From: Idiomarina sp. PL1-037
GTDB lineage: Bacteria; Pseudomonadota; Gammaproteobacteria; Enterobacterales; Alteromonadaceae
Length of the DNA: 64,000 bases
Assembly: GCF_034422975.1 (NCBI RefSeq)
Contig: NZ_CP139873.1
Location: 62,001 to 126,000 of the forward strand
Reading direction: 5' to 3'
The notes under the pieces were generated by a model. That model saw only the letters and a program-made list of their open reading frames with translations, ran no database searches and was not told where the DNA came from. Below, one piece after another: positions 52,623-60,812 of the stretch; position 1 is the stretch's first letter; every line of letters begins with the position of its first letter. Both the position numbers and the translations under genes were made by a program.

Positions 52623-54158
52623 TTATTGTTCTAACTGATGAACCCACTCAGTTAACAAGCGTACACCAAATCCGGTTGGTCCTGCCGGATGAATACCGGT
52701 ATCAGAACTGACCATAGCGTCGGCAGCCATATCAATATGGATCCACGGGGTGTCGCCAGCAAAGTGCTTCAGAAACGCTGCGCCCGCCTGTGTGCCCGGA
52801 GAACCAATGTTACGAATATCGGCCAGCGGACTGTCGATAATGCCGTCATAGCCTTCTAAAGGCAGCTCCCAGACTTTTTCACCAGTGAGATTCCCGGCTT
52901 CAATGATCGTGCTGCGTAAGTCGTCCTCAGACGCAAATAAAGCTGCGTAGCCCGTACCCAATGCACCAACTTTGGAGCCGGTTAAGGTCGCAATATTGGC
53001 AATGGCACGAGGTTTGAACTTGTCGTTGGCATACCAGTTGGCGTCACCAAGAATCAGTCGGCCTTCTGCGTCAGTGTTAGCAATTTCTACTAAGGTGCCG
53101 TCACCCGCTTTAACAACGTCTCCTGGTAATGTCGCTGAACCAGAAATGAGGTTATGCGACAGTGGTGCTACAGCAACCACATTGACCGGTGCTTCTTGTG
53201 CTGCCAGTGCCATAACGGCACCAATGACCGCTCCTGCGCCAGCTTTGTCGGTCTGCATGCGCAAAATAGAAGAGGAGCTGGTTTTTAAGTTATAGCCACC
53301 AGTGTCAAAGGTATTGCCTTTACCGACCAATGCGATTGGGTCAGCGTTACTGCCTTTATAGTGTGCGGCCAGCAGGTAAGAACCGTGTTGGCTGCCTTTA
53401 CTTACGCCGTGAAGCAAGCCCATGCCCATTTCTTCAACTTGCTCAGGCGTGACGATAGTCAGTTCGATATTCATATCTTTCATGGCTTCCTGAGCTAACT
53501 TCACAATGGCTTCAGGGTAGCCGTCGCTGCCGGGCAGAGCGGTAATGTCGCGGGCAACAAACACGCCTTCAGCAATGGCGCGAGAGGCAAGGTACTTTTT
53601 CTCAGCCATGTCAGGGCTTTTCACTAACCAGTGATAGGCTGTTTGCGGGCGCTCTTTAGGCTCGGACTGATAACGGTCAAAGCGATAGTTACGTAAGTCG
53701 ATGCCATGAGCAATGTGCGAACTCAGTTCAGCAGCAATACCCGGATTGCTAATGAGGCGAGTGTCGAAAACAACGTTTTCTAACTCAGGCTTTAAAGCAG
53801 CAGCAATAGACGCGCCTAGCTTTTCAGCTTCAAAACGTGAAAGTTCAGCCGGGTTACCCACACCAGCCAGAAGCAGGTGATTGGCTTTGGTGCCCTCAGG
53901 CGCAATAAACGTGGTTAACTGCGATGCTTCGCCTTCAAATTCTTCAATATCGGCAGCCCGGCTAACGGCGTTTACCCCAGAGTCTGACCATTCCGGTAGC
54001 TCAACTGCAGCACCTTCCGGCACAAAAATAACGCGAGTTTTGGTGTTTTTGTTTTCATCAGAAAAGCTCGTGGAAGTGTCCAGGTAGTCACTTGCCATAG
54101 AGGGCAGTGATAAAACCGAAGAGACAGCCAGAGCACTCATGACCTGTTTTAACGACAT
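52623..54158 (-). CDS. Secreted M17-family leucyl aminopeptidase
   Basis: A 511-residue two-metal aminopeptidase with an N-terminal signal peptide (about 1-22, SSVLSLPSMAS), unlike cytoplasmic PepA. The catalytic half (about 180-505) has VGKGNTFDTGG with the metal-binding Lys and Asp, the second Asp in RMQTDKAGAGA (normally MKxDMGGA), and NTDAEGRLILGDA with the Asp-Glu pair. These changes leave the metal ligands in place. It probably trims peptides in the periplasm, which fits the secreted S9 peptidase encoded nearby. It is monocistronic and diverges from the lipoprotein gene. Confidence 0.9.
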   Translation of the reverse strand: MSLKQVMSALAVSSVLSLPSMASDYLDTSTSFSDENKNTKTRVIFVPEGAAVELPEWSDSGVNAVSRAADIEEFEGEASQLTTFIAPEGTKANHLLLAGVGNPAELSRFEAEKLGASIAAALKPELENVVFDTRLISNPGIAAELSSHIAHGIDLRNYRFDRYQSEPKERPQTAYHWLVKSPDMAEKKYLASRAIAEGVFVARDITALPGSDGYPEAIVKLAQEAMKDMNIELTIVTPEQVEEMGMGLLHGVSKGSQHGSYLLAAHYKGSNADPIALVGKGNTFDTGGYNLKTSSSSILRMQTDKAGAGAVIGAVMALAAQEAPVNVVAVAPLSHNLISGSATLPGDVVKAGDGTLVEIANTDAEGRLILGDANWYANDKFKPRAIANIATLTGSKVGALGTGYAALFASEDDLRSTIIEAGNLTGEKVWELPLEGYDGIIDSPLADIRNIGSPGTQAGAAFLKHFAGDTPWIHIDMAADAMVSSDTGIHPAGPTGFGVRLLTEWVHQLEQ

Positions 54159-54354
54159 AATATTTTCCTTGAATTAGGTTTTCTTGAGTTGTCTGCGTCT
54201 ACTATAAAACCATAACCCACTGACAGGCAAAGCGATTAAGGCCAACTCCGCTAAAAGCACGATGAATTAGGAGGCAGCAATAAGAGCAAGCTTACGGAAA
54301 AGTGAAATTCAAAATACATGTGGTAGTCTTTACAAAAAATAAAAAGGAATTGCC

Positions 54355-55917
54355 ATGAAAAAACTAACCAAAGTTCTGTTTTTAAGTCTTGCCGCAAGTA
54401 CCTTACTGGCTTGCTCAGAACAAGCGTCCGCAGATAAAAAAGACGGCATCTCTCTAGAGCAGAAAATTCGTCAAACCGCTGAACAGTCTCTCGATGCTTT
54501 TAACATTCCGGGTTTGGCGGTTGTTGCCGTTAAAGGCGGCGAAGTCATTTTAGCCGAGGGCTTCGGCGTTCGGGATATTGAGTCGCAGCAACCGGTTACG
54601 CCAACCACTTTGTTTGGTATAGCCTCGCATACTAAGGCTTTTACCGCTGCCGCTATGGCTACCTTGGTTGAGCAGGGAAAAGTGGAGTGGGACGATAAAG
54701 TCGTTGAGCATTTGCCGGGCTTTAAACTGGCTGACCCTTATATTACCCGAGAGCTAACTATTCGTGACTTGTTGAGTCATCGTTCTGGCCTGGGGTTGGG
54801 TGCCGGTGATTTGATGATTTGGCCGAACACCGACAAAACCACTGACGAAGTGATTGCCGGCTTAGCCAATGTGCCCATTGAGCATGGCTTTCGTGAACGC
54901 TTTGACTACAACAACCTGATGTTCGTCACCGCGGGCGAAGTGATTAGTCGAGTGACGAATATGCCTTACCAGCAGTATGTGGAACAAACATTCTTTGAGC
55001 CTATGCAGATGGATGAGAGCACTATCGGCTTCTCGCGCATTGATGGGGGTTACGACAATGTGGCGGTAGGTACCATTGAAATGGATGGCGAACTGCATCG
55101 TTTTCCACTCGACTTTCTTGAAGACTTTTCGGCGGCTGGCGCAACAGCGGCAAGCGCAGATGACATGAGCCGTTGGTTGCAGACCCTGCTGGATGAAGGC
55201 GAGACACCTACAGGAGAGCGGTTGTTTACCGAAGAATTACTGCACGACATGTGGCAACTGACCACGCCATTGCCGGTATCAGCTGATGCGGCAGAGCAGG
55301 GCACCTATTTCAGAGGGTATGGTTTAGGTTGGTTCGTGAAAGATTATTACGGCGTTAAGCATGTGTCTCACAGTGGTGGTATTTTGGGAATGTTGTCGTT
55401 TACCACGGTCATTCCTGAGGAAGAATTCGCCATTACGGTTATGAGTAACCAGCAAGCGTTCGGTGCTTTGACCGCTATAGTACAGGAGTCTCTGGAAGAA
55501 ATTCTGGGTGTGCCGGACGAGGACTGGGTGGCAAAGGAAAGCAAGAAATATCATGAGTTCATTCAGAAAAAGGCCGACTTTAAGGTAGAAGCAGTTGATG
55601 ATCCGCAGCCTGCGTTGGCGCTATCGGAATATGTCGGAACCTATAAAGACGACTGGTATGGTGAGGTCGTTATTTCTGAGAAGGGCGACGCTCTGAACAT
55701 AGACTTCACCCATACCGATATGCTGAAAGGTTCGCTGGAGCACTATAACGGCAATACCTTTATTGTGCGCTGGGACGAGCCGCTATTAGAAGCGGATGCT
55801 TTTATCGAGTTTGATGTGAGTCAGAGCAATAGGGTCGAAAGTGCAACCATGCAAGCCGTGGCTGACTTTACCGACTTTAGTTTTGATTTTCATAATCTAA
55901 AACTGGAAAAGCAGTAG
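54355..55917 (+). CDS. Serine hydrolase lipoprotein, beta-lactamase family (class C/AmpH-like fold)
   Basis: A 520-residue protein beginning with a lipoprotein signal; Cys20 lies in the lipobox LLAC. The serine beta-lactamase-like domain (about 35-385) has SHTK (Ser91, Lys94), YNN (Tyr185, Asn187) and the third motif HSGG. A C-terminal domain of about 110 residues resembles DUF3471. Such proteins are mostly peptidases or esterases; beta-lactam resistance should not be assumed. The gene is monocistronic, with a terminator after it. Confidence 0.88.
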   Translation: MKKLTKVLFLSLAASTLLACSEQASADKKDGISLEQKIRQTAEQSLDAFNIPGLAVVAVKGGEVILAEGFGVRDIESQQPVTPTTLFGIASHTKAFTAAAMATLVEQGKVEWDDKVVEHLPGFKLADPYITRELTIRDLLSHRSGLGLGAGDLMIWPNTDKTTDEVIAGLANVPIEHGFRERFDYNNLMFVTAGEVISRVTNMPYQQYVEQTFFEPMQMDESTIGFSRIDGGYDNVAVGTIEMDGELHRFPLDFLEDFSAAGATAASADDMSRWLQTLLDEGETPTGERLFTEELLHDMWQLTTPLPVSADAAEQGTYFRGYGLGWFVKDYYGVKHVSHSGGILGMLSFTTVIPEEEFAITVMSNQQAFGALTAIVQESLEEILGVPDEDWVAKESKKYHEFIQKKADFKVEAVDDPQPALALSEYVGTYKDDWYGEVVISEKGDALNIDFTHTDMLKGSLEHYNGNTFIVRWDEPLLEADAFIEFDVSQSNRVESATMQAVADFTDFSFDFHNLKLEKQ

Positions 55918-55943
55918 GCGGATAAATGTCGAATAACCGACAG

Positions 55944-55975
55944 GCAGCCAGAGCCTTCTGGCTGCTTATTTTCAT
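55944..55975 (+). terminator. Terminator after the lipoprotein gene
   Basis: GCAGCCAGA-GCCT-TCTGGCTGC, a 9-bp perfect stem, followed by TTATTTTCATTT. Confidence 0.8.
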
Positions 55976-56024
55976 TTGTCTTCTAAGTCTGAATCAACTC
56001 GTCATCGAACGCATAGCGTGGGTA

Positions 56025-56828
56025 TCATGCAGCATTATTGTATGAACGTTGACGGCGGCGACTAAAGCGAGCCGGTTTCGCATCAGACAGTGTGTAGTTC
56101 ATCAACGACAACTCGCCTTCATGGCTTTCGAACAGCGCCGTGCAGTTCTCAACCCAGTCACCGGTATTGGCGTAAAGCAGCTTATCGGACTCGACCAGCT
56201 CGGGATGGTGAATGTGCCCGCAGACTATGCCGTCCAGACCGCGTTTACTGGTTTCACGAAGCGCCGCTGCACGATAATGGCCAATGACTTCCTCTGCTTT
56301 TCCAATTTGGCTTTTTACGTAAGCTGACAAAGACCAGTAGTTATGGCCAAACAGATTGCGCACGCGATGTGTCTGGCGATTTAGCCATAGCAAAAAGTCG
56401 TAAAGGTGATCGCCAACAAAAGAGAGTAGCTTGCTGTGGCACGTTTCTGCGTCAAACATGTCGCCATGCAAAACCAGCAAGCGTTTTTTGTCGGCGGTGG
56501 TATGAATAGCCTGGCGCTGAATGCGAATACTGGCCACGTCGGGGTGGCGGTACTTGCGCATCACCTCATCATGATTGCCGGGAATATAAATAACCTCCAC
56601 GCCATTGCGCGCCATAGAGAGTATTTGTTGAATGACTTGGTGATGCGGTGCGGGCCAGAAAATCTGCCGTTTCATTGCCCAGAAGTCGACGATATCACCA
56701 ACCAGATACAGCTTTTTGACATCGACGCGTTTGAGTAAATGAAGTAGAAACTCGGCTTTGCAGTCTTTCGAACCAAGATGAATATCGGAAATAAACAACG
56801 TGCGGGCATCCAGACGAGCTTGGGGCAT
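56025..56828 (-). CDS. LpxH-like metallophosphoesterase
   Basis: A 267-residue calcineurin-type phosphoesterase with the full metal-binding set: FISDIHLGS, VGDIVDFW, PGNHDE, LHGDMFD and CGHIHHPE. It resembles UDP-2,3-diacylglucosamine pyrophosphatase (LpxH) and its LpxH2-type relatives used in lipid A synthesis, but it is longer than E. coli LpxH (240), so the exact role is uncertain. The ATG at 56826-56828 follows GGGAG; the frame stays open 22 codons upstream without similarity. Confidence 0.85.
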   Translation of the reverse strand: MPQARLDARTLFISDIHLGSKDCKAEFLLHLLKRVDVKKLYLVGDIVDFWAMKRQIFWPAPHHQVIQQILSMARNGVEVIYIPGNHDEVMRKYRHPDVASIRIQRQAIHTTADKKRLLVLHGDMFDAETCHSKLLSFVGDHLYDFLLWLNRQTHRVRNLFGHNYWSLSAYVKSQIGKAEEVIGHYRAAALRETSKRGLDGIVCGHIHHPELVESDKLLYANTGDWVENCTALFESHEGELSLMNYTLSDAKPARFSRRRQRSYNNAA

Positions 56829-56920
56829 AGCGATCTCCCATGGTGGGTTTCGTCTATACTCCGCAACCAAGATGAACCGCCGTTGACAGTTCATTTAAGC
56901 TTTTGTGACACTTGCAGTGC

Positions 56921-56949
56921 TGGACATTCTAGCCGATATTCCCTAAAAT
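56921..56949 (+). promoter_or_regulatory. sigma-70 promoter for tRNA-Arg
   Basis: TGGACA (56921-56926) and TAAAAT (56944-56949), 17 bases apart, each five of six to consensus. Transcription would begin about 23 bases before the tRNA. Confidence 0.72.
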
Positions 56950-56978
56950 CCACGCCTGCTCTGAGTACTCCTAACGAC

Positions 56979-57055
<77 letters not shown>

Positions 57056-57089
57056 TCGCTGTGCAACTTTCCTTGATAGTAATCACTTA

Positions 57090-57344
57090 CTAAAAGTTTA
57101 ATGTGTCCAAATTGTGTCCAGAATGTGGCCAACATTTTCGGACTAACTTTGCATTAGCCAAATTTTGACCTTTACCTACAATTTTTAAATCAGAGCCAGA
57201 AAAACCTGAGTTTAGGTGTTGAAAATATTCGACGTTATACTTTGGAATTCGTAGTGACCCCAGCAACTTATATTGAGAGTCGAATAGGCCATGGAGATTA
57301 GTCGGAAGCCCGTTAATTTTGTGTTTACTTCCGCTTTGTGCCAA
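57090..57344 (-). other. Possible remnant region downstream of tRNA-Arg
   Basis: The 330 bases between the tRNA and the kinase gene hold no convincing gene. A minus-strand frame of 84 codons ends KCWPHSGHNLDTLNF. The DNA contains tandem TGTGTCCA-like units at about 57103-57130, the kind of sequence often left beside tRNA genes where an integrase gene or attachment site has decayed. No integrase catalytic motif can be read. Confidence 0.25.
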
Positions 57345-57351
57345 TAGCGGA
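57330..57351. repeat. Degenerate palindrome, copy 1
   Basis: TCCGCT-N10-AGCGGA with GCCAATAGCGGAC on the right side. A related element (GCCAGGAGCGGAC) occurs at 60188-60244, so the pair may be members of a dispersed repeat family. Confidence 0.5.
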
Positions 57352-57386
57352 CCGTGGTATCACCTGACCTCGCCGCTTTAATTAAC

Positions 57387-58556
57387 TTACGCGAGTACCG
57401 TAGTGGGAATTATTTTGACGCGATAAATATCGCTAGTTTGTTCGATACTCACGCTCCAGTTCATAACTTTAGCGACGCGTTTTACTAAATACTGACCATG
57501 ACCCAAGCCCTGATAGTAAGGACGCTCTGAGGACTCCCCCAAACTATTTTCAAAAACAATCGCCCCACCATCACTTTGATTAACCCTGAGACCGCTAGCA
57601 TCGCCATGGTAAAAACCATTGCTTATCAGGTTCTGACACAACAAAGTGATTAAATGTTGATTGCCGTATACTCTAAGTTGGGGGGGAAGGTCGACATGAC
57701 AGTCAAAAACAAGGTCCGGGTGCACACGATGAATTCCTAAAATGGCCTCCTCAAGCAGCGGCACAAAACCCAATTCAGTAAAGTTGAGGTTTTCCTTGCG
57801 AGCCAGAGCAAGTAACACATTGATTGTTTGTTGGAGCTCACTCGTTGCATGCTGCAAAAGCTTCATCGTGTCAGGTTGTAGGGCGTCATCACGAGTGAGT
57901 GTCAGGGTGTTTTTGATTAACGTAATCGGTGTACGTAATTCATGGCTAACGTCGCGCGTAAAATCTTTTTCACGTTGCAAAGCGCTCTGCAATTCAGAGT
58001 AGGTGTAATAAAAAGCATCCGCTAACTGGCCAATTTCGTCCTCACGAGATAAACGCTTAATCGACGCGTCAGCATTGTCACGTTGCCGAAGAACCTGCTC
58101 CGTCAGATTGCGAATGGGCTGAGCTATTCGGTTCGCGATAATCCAAGTAGCAAGCAAAGCCAATACGATAGCAGCCAGCGCTAAACTGGTGTAAAAAAAA
58201 GCTAATACATCATTAAATCTCGAAAAAGGTAACGCCTCGGTTGCGTCTAACAGTTTCCATACCGGGACACCTTGCGCGTCTTTGGTTGGGTAGCTATAAA
58301 CCGTCTGCTCTGCGCATTCATAGACAGTTATCTTCGTATCATGGAGTAAAGACGTTGAGTTGCACGCTGGCAAGTCTACTTCGGAATACACTGTCGTTAT
58401 CATTCCAGGTGGGTCAGTTTCTAACAAGACTGACGCTGTAACGGCTTCAGATGTGGTGATCGCGAGATAGCTCAGACGCATGTAGACGAAGCCAATGATG
58501 ACAACCAAAACGCCAAATGAGATGAATAACTTGGCTCTTATGCTGTTAGCTTTCAT
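57387..58556 (-). CDS. Sensor histidine kinase
   Basis: A 389-residue membrane kinase. One membrane segment is at about 10-32, then a periplasmic sensor of about 85 residues with two cysteines (C65, C81) that could form a disulfide, a second membrane segment at about 118-142, a HAMP linker to about 195, and a HisKA domain with phosphorylated His205 in RDVSHELRTP. The ATPase domain has QNLISNGFYHG (N box) and GLGHGQYLVKRVAK (G box). The ATG at 58554-58556 lies one base after the regulator stop, so the two are coupled. The signal is unknown. Confidence 0.9.
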   Translation of the reverse strand: MKANSIRAKLFISFGVLVVIIGFVYMRLSYLAITTSEAVTASVLLETDPPGMITTVYSEVDLPACNSTSLLHDTKITVYECAEQTVYSYPTKDAQGVPVWKLLDATEALPFSRFNDVLAFFYTSLALAAIVLALLATWIIANRIAQPIRNLTEQVLRQRDNADASIKRLSREDEIGQLADAFYYTYSELQSALQREKDFTRDVSHELRTPITLIKNTLTLTRDDALQPDTMKLLQHATSELQQTINVLLALARKENLNFTELGFVPLLEEAILGIHRVHPDLVFDCHVDLPPQLRVYGNQHLITLLCQNLISNGFYHGDASGLRVNQSDGGAIVFENSLGESSERPYYQGLGHGQYLVKRVAKVMNWSVSIEQTSDIYRVKIIPTTVLA

Positions 58557-58557
58557 C

Positions 58558-59244
58558 CTAATCCAGTCCTTTGAGTTGGTAGCCCACATTACTGATAGTA
58601 AACAGAAGCTGTCGTCCGCTCACATGCTCTAATATCTTACGCAAAGAATAGATATGGGACTTTAATGCGTTACTTTCAGGTGGGTCTGCGCCCCAAATAG
58701 CACTTATCAGGTCGGAGCGACTCACTGGATAAGGATGGGCAACGAGCAACTCGCTCAAAAGCTTTAAGCCGATGCCCGTCAGTGGTATTAGTGTCTGCTG
58801 CCAGTGTGCGGTCATCGCACGCATATCGACTCGCAAACCGCCTTCGATTAATAAGCTGTCCCGGTGGAGTTCGGGGCGTCGAGAGAGCGCCTCGCAGCGC
58901 AGTGCTAGTTCACGTAAATCATATGGTTTCGTCAGGTAATCATCGGCACCATGACCAAAGCCTTTGGCTTTATCTTCAAAGGCATCACGCGCAGTTACCA
59001 TTAATATGGGCTGATTGCGTTGGGCGTGTTCTTTGATAGCCTGACAGACGACTAGGCCATCTGTGTCAGGAAGATTCAAATCAAGTAAGATTACGTTAAA
59101 TTGCGCGTTTAATGCTAGTTTTATTCCCAACTGTCCAGAGGAGGCAAAATCCACGTTCCAACCCAACCCTTCGAGAAAGTCGACGACCTGTCTGGCAATC
59201 GCTAAGTTATCCTCGATCAGTAAAATTGAACGCTCTTTGGGCAT
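58558..59244 (-). CDS. OmpR-family response regulator
   Basis: A 228-residue two-component regulator. The receiver domain has the acidic pair at E11/D12, phosphorylated Asp55 in LLDLNLPDTDG, Thr84 and Lys106 in YLTKPYDLREL. The C-terminal winged helix (about 130-225) ends in SLRKILEHVSGRQLLFTISNVGYQL, typical for OmpR/PhoB type. It is encoded between a secreted hydrolase gene and its kinase gene and very probably regulates them or linked envelope genes. Confidence 0.92.
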   Translation of the reverse strand: MPKERSILLIEDNLAIARQVVDFLEGLGWNVDFASSGQLGIKLALNAQFNVILLDLNLPDTDGLVVCQAIKEHAQRNQPILMVTARDAFEDKAKGFGHGADDYLTKPYDLRELALRCEALSRRPELHRDSLLIEGGLRVDMRAMTAHWQQTLIPLTGIGLKLLSELLVAHPYPVSRSDLISAIWGADPPESNALKSHIYSLRKILEHVSGRQLLFTISNVGYQLKGLD

Positions 59245-59271
59245 GGTGTGCTCCTCTTAAAGACTTTCTTA

Positions 59272-60027
59272 TTATGGGCCTTCGGCGGCAAGATTCAAAA
59301 TAGCATTCGCTATCTCTGCTGGATATTCACTATGAATCGAGTGACCCCATTTGTCGGAACGAATATGCTGGCCAGCCCGAATTAAACTAAATAGCTCGTT
59401 ATGCATTTGCATCCATAATTCTTTGCCAGCTTTAGTCTCCTCGATAAACATTGGCTCAGGGTGGAGCTGCGTCGAAGTATAAAGTGTCACACGCAGATCA
59501 GCAGGTAACGGTATCAAGTTTTCATCAGTGCTATCGAGTTCTTGCATGAGCAACTTATAGTGCGGCAATAGATGCGGTGGCATGTATTTTGCCATCATTT
59601 TGTCATCGCGTGCGACGCGCTCAGAATCGAGTTTTCGATAACGCACGCGTTGAACCTTAACTGTTGGTTCAATAAGCACCACGCCAAGTACCTGCGAGCT
59701 AGCCTCACGAATAGCTTCGGTCACAATTAAACCTCCGTAGGAGTGGCCTACCACAATAACTTGACGCTGTTCACTCTCACGCTGAATCTGCTTTATTAAT
59801 GAACTAACGTCTTGCTGAATAGTTGTCGGCTGAGTGTTTGCAGGGGCCAGGCTGAGGCGAGTTGGATTGATGACTTTGATATTGGTCGGTAGCTGTTCGA
59901 TGACTGGGTTCCAAACTTCTCCGTCGACACCGAACCCAGATTCAAAAATAACAGTTACTTCTTCTGCCACAACAGAGTAAGTCGGGATTAGTAAAAACAA
60001 ACAATAAATAATTTTATGTAGACACAT
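59272..60027 (-). CDS. Secreted alpha/beta hydrolase
   Basis: A 251-residue hydrolase with a signal peptide (about 1-21, ending SVVAEE). The nucleophile elbow is VVGHSYGGLIV (Ser96), and a C-terminal WGHSIHSEYP supplies the likely catalytic His. The acid residue was not identified with certainty. It resembles periplasmic esterases of the Abhydrolase_6 type; the substrate is unknown. It is the first gene of a minus-strand operon with the OmpR-type regulator (27 bases later, after AGGAG) and the kinase. Confidence 0.82.
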   Translation of the reverse strand: MCLHKIIYCLFLLIPTYSVVAEEVTVIFESGFGVDGEVWNPVIEQLPTNIKVINPTRLSLAPANTQPTTIQQDVSSLIKQIQRESEQRQVIVVGHSYGGLIVTEAIREASSQVLGVVLIEPTVKVQRVRYRKLDSERVARDDKMMAKYMPPHLLPHYKLLMQELDSTDENLIPLPADLRVTLYTSTQLHPEPMFIEETKAGKELWMQMHNELFSLIRAGQHIRSDKWGHSIHSEYPAEIANAILNLAAEGP

Positions 60028-60043
60028 GAATTGCTCCTTTGTG

Positions 60044-60061
60044 TAATTTCAAATGAAATTA
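60044..60061. promoter_or_regulatory. Palindrome just upstream of the hydrolase gene
   Basis: TAATTTCA-AA-TGAAATTA: 8-bp arms around two bases, 17 bases before the hydrolase start codon. Its symmetry and position suit an operator; the binding protein is unknown, and OmpR-type regulators more often use direct repeats. Confidence 0.4.
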
Positions 60062-60187
60062 TCAGAGCAAAGGTGAAATAGCGGTCAAAAAAGATCGCTT
60101 CTATCTGATAAAGCCGGATATTAGTAGTCGCATTTTCCTACGGAAAACATAGAGGCTAGAACTATTATTTAGTATGCGGCAGGGCAG

Positions 60188-60244
60188 AGCAAACCCAACG
60201 TCTGCTCATCGCTCGTAGCCAGGAGCGGACGTTAACTCTTTGCT
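60188..60244. repeat. Degenerate palindrome, copy 2 (imperfect 57-base hairpin)
   Basis: Left arm 60188-60207 and right arm 60223-60244 pair through AGCAAA/TTTGCT at the ends and AACGTC-T-GCTC / GAGC-G-GACGTT inside. The right side carries GCCAGGAGCGGAC, closely similar to the element at 57330-57351. It lies in the 785-base gap without a strong gene between the hydrolase and the LytTR cassette. Confidence 0.6.
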
Positions 60245-60321
60245 AATTGGATTCCGCAGCGCAACGTAGGCATTGTAATGGGAGCTCCGCTTTTTTAGTC
60301 GGAACGACATTAAGTAACTTT

Positions 60322-60444
60322 TTAAGCATCTTTGTCACCTAAAACTGTCCATTGCTGCCAAATGCCAACAGCAAACAGGCCACCAATAAATAAACATATA
60401 CCAGAACTAATTAACCTAAACGTTAAGCTGTTCTCTGGAAACAT
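60322..60444 (-). CDS. Possible small single-span membrane protein
   Basis: A 40-codon frame beginning MFPENSLTFRLISSG, with one hydrophobic segment at about 11-29 containing FIGGLFAVGIW, and ending QQWTVLGDKDA. The composition is that of a real membrane peptide, and the frame is independent of the transposase fragment that ends five bases upstream. No ribosome site is seen before the ATG, so it may instead be the remaining tail of a larger membrane protein cut by an insertion event. No family was recognised. Confidence 0.35.
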   Translation of the reverse strand: MFPENSLTFRLISSGICLFIGGLFAVGIWQQWTVLGDKDA

Positions 60445-60449
60445 TGGCA

Positions 60450-60541
60450 TTAACCCAACTGATCATTGGAACTATGCCGGCGTTTCATGTTGTAAAACAT
60501 CTCAATGTAGTCAAATACATCTTGGCCCGCGCGCCGCCGAT
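60450..60541 (-). pseudogene. IS3-family transposase (OrfB) C-terminal fragment
   Basis: About 30 codons end QDVFDYIEMFYNMKRRHSS then NDQLG and stop. This is the characteristic end of the IS3-group integrase domain (usual form: VFDYIEMFYNPKRRHxxNxQLSPxEFE). The DDE catalytic part and both insertion-sequence ends are missing, and the reading frame breaks off after QL, so the fragment is dead. Confidence 0.7.
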
Positions 60542-60674
60542 GTGTAAAAGCCACGCAACAACTATCAAAAAAACATATTTTAAAACTGTGAATTTTTGAT
60601 TTTTTTATATTAATTAACGCGTTTTAACATGCTGATGTTCCCATTATAAAGCGGCTTATATTCAGCTTTTACGA

Positions 60675-60728
60675 GTGGGAAAATCATTTATTTGATTTTT
60701 CCCCCTGTTAATTCTCATTTTCCCCCAC
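60675..60728. promoter_or_regulatory. Direct and inverted C-tract repeats upstream of the LytTR cassette
   Basis: Two direct repeats ATTTTTCCCCC (60695-60705) and ATTTTCCCCC (60717-60726) have C-runs starting exactly 21 bases apart, two DNA turns, and an inverted copy GTGGGAAAAT lies at 60675-60684. LytTR regulators bind pairs of short direct repeats at such spacing, so this may be an autoregulatory site about 90 bases before the first gene. The sequence itself differs from published LytTR consensus. Confidence 0.4.
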
Positions 60729-60812
60729 TTATTGTTTTTGCATTAAAGCGCGATGTTTTCGTGGTTAGTCTTGACCCTATCAGTTCATAACGACTAGCAA
60801 AGAGGTAAAAAC

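Noticed and set aside
54355..55917. Beta-lactamase resistance gene
   Set aside because: The fold is of that family, but lipoprotein anchoring and the extra C-terminal domain are typical of peptidase or esterase relatives; resistance is not supported.
57103..57130. Tandem TGTGTCCA units as an attachment site
   Set aside because: Suggestive, but no matching copy of the tRNA 3' end was found within the window, so no att site is called.
60332..60547. 71-codon plus-strand frame upstream of the LytTR cassette
   Set aside because: It is the antisense of the IS3 transposase tail and of the small membrane frame.
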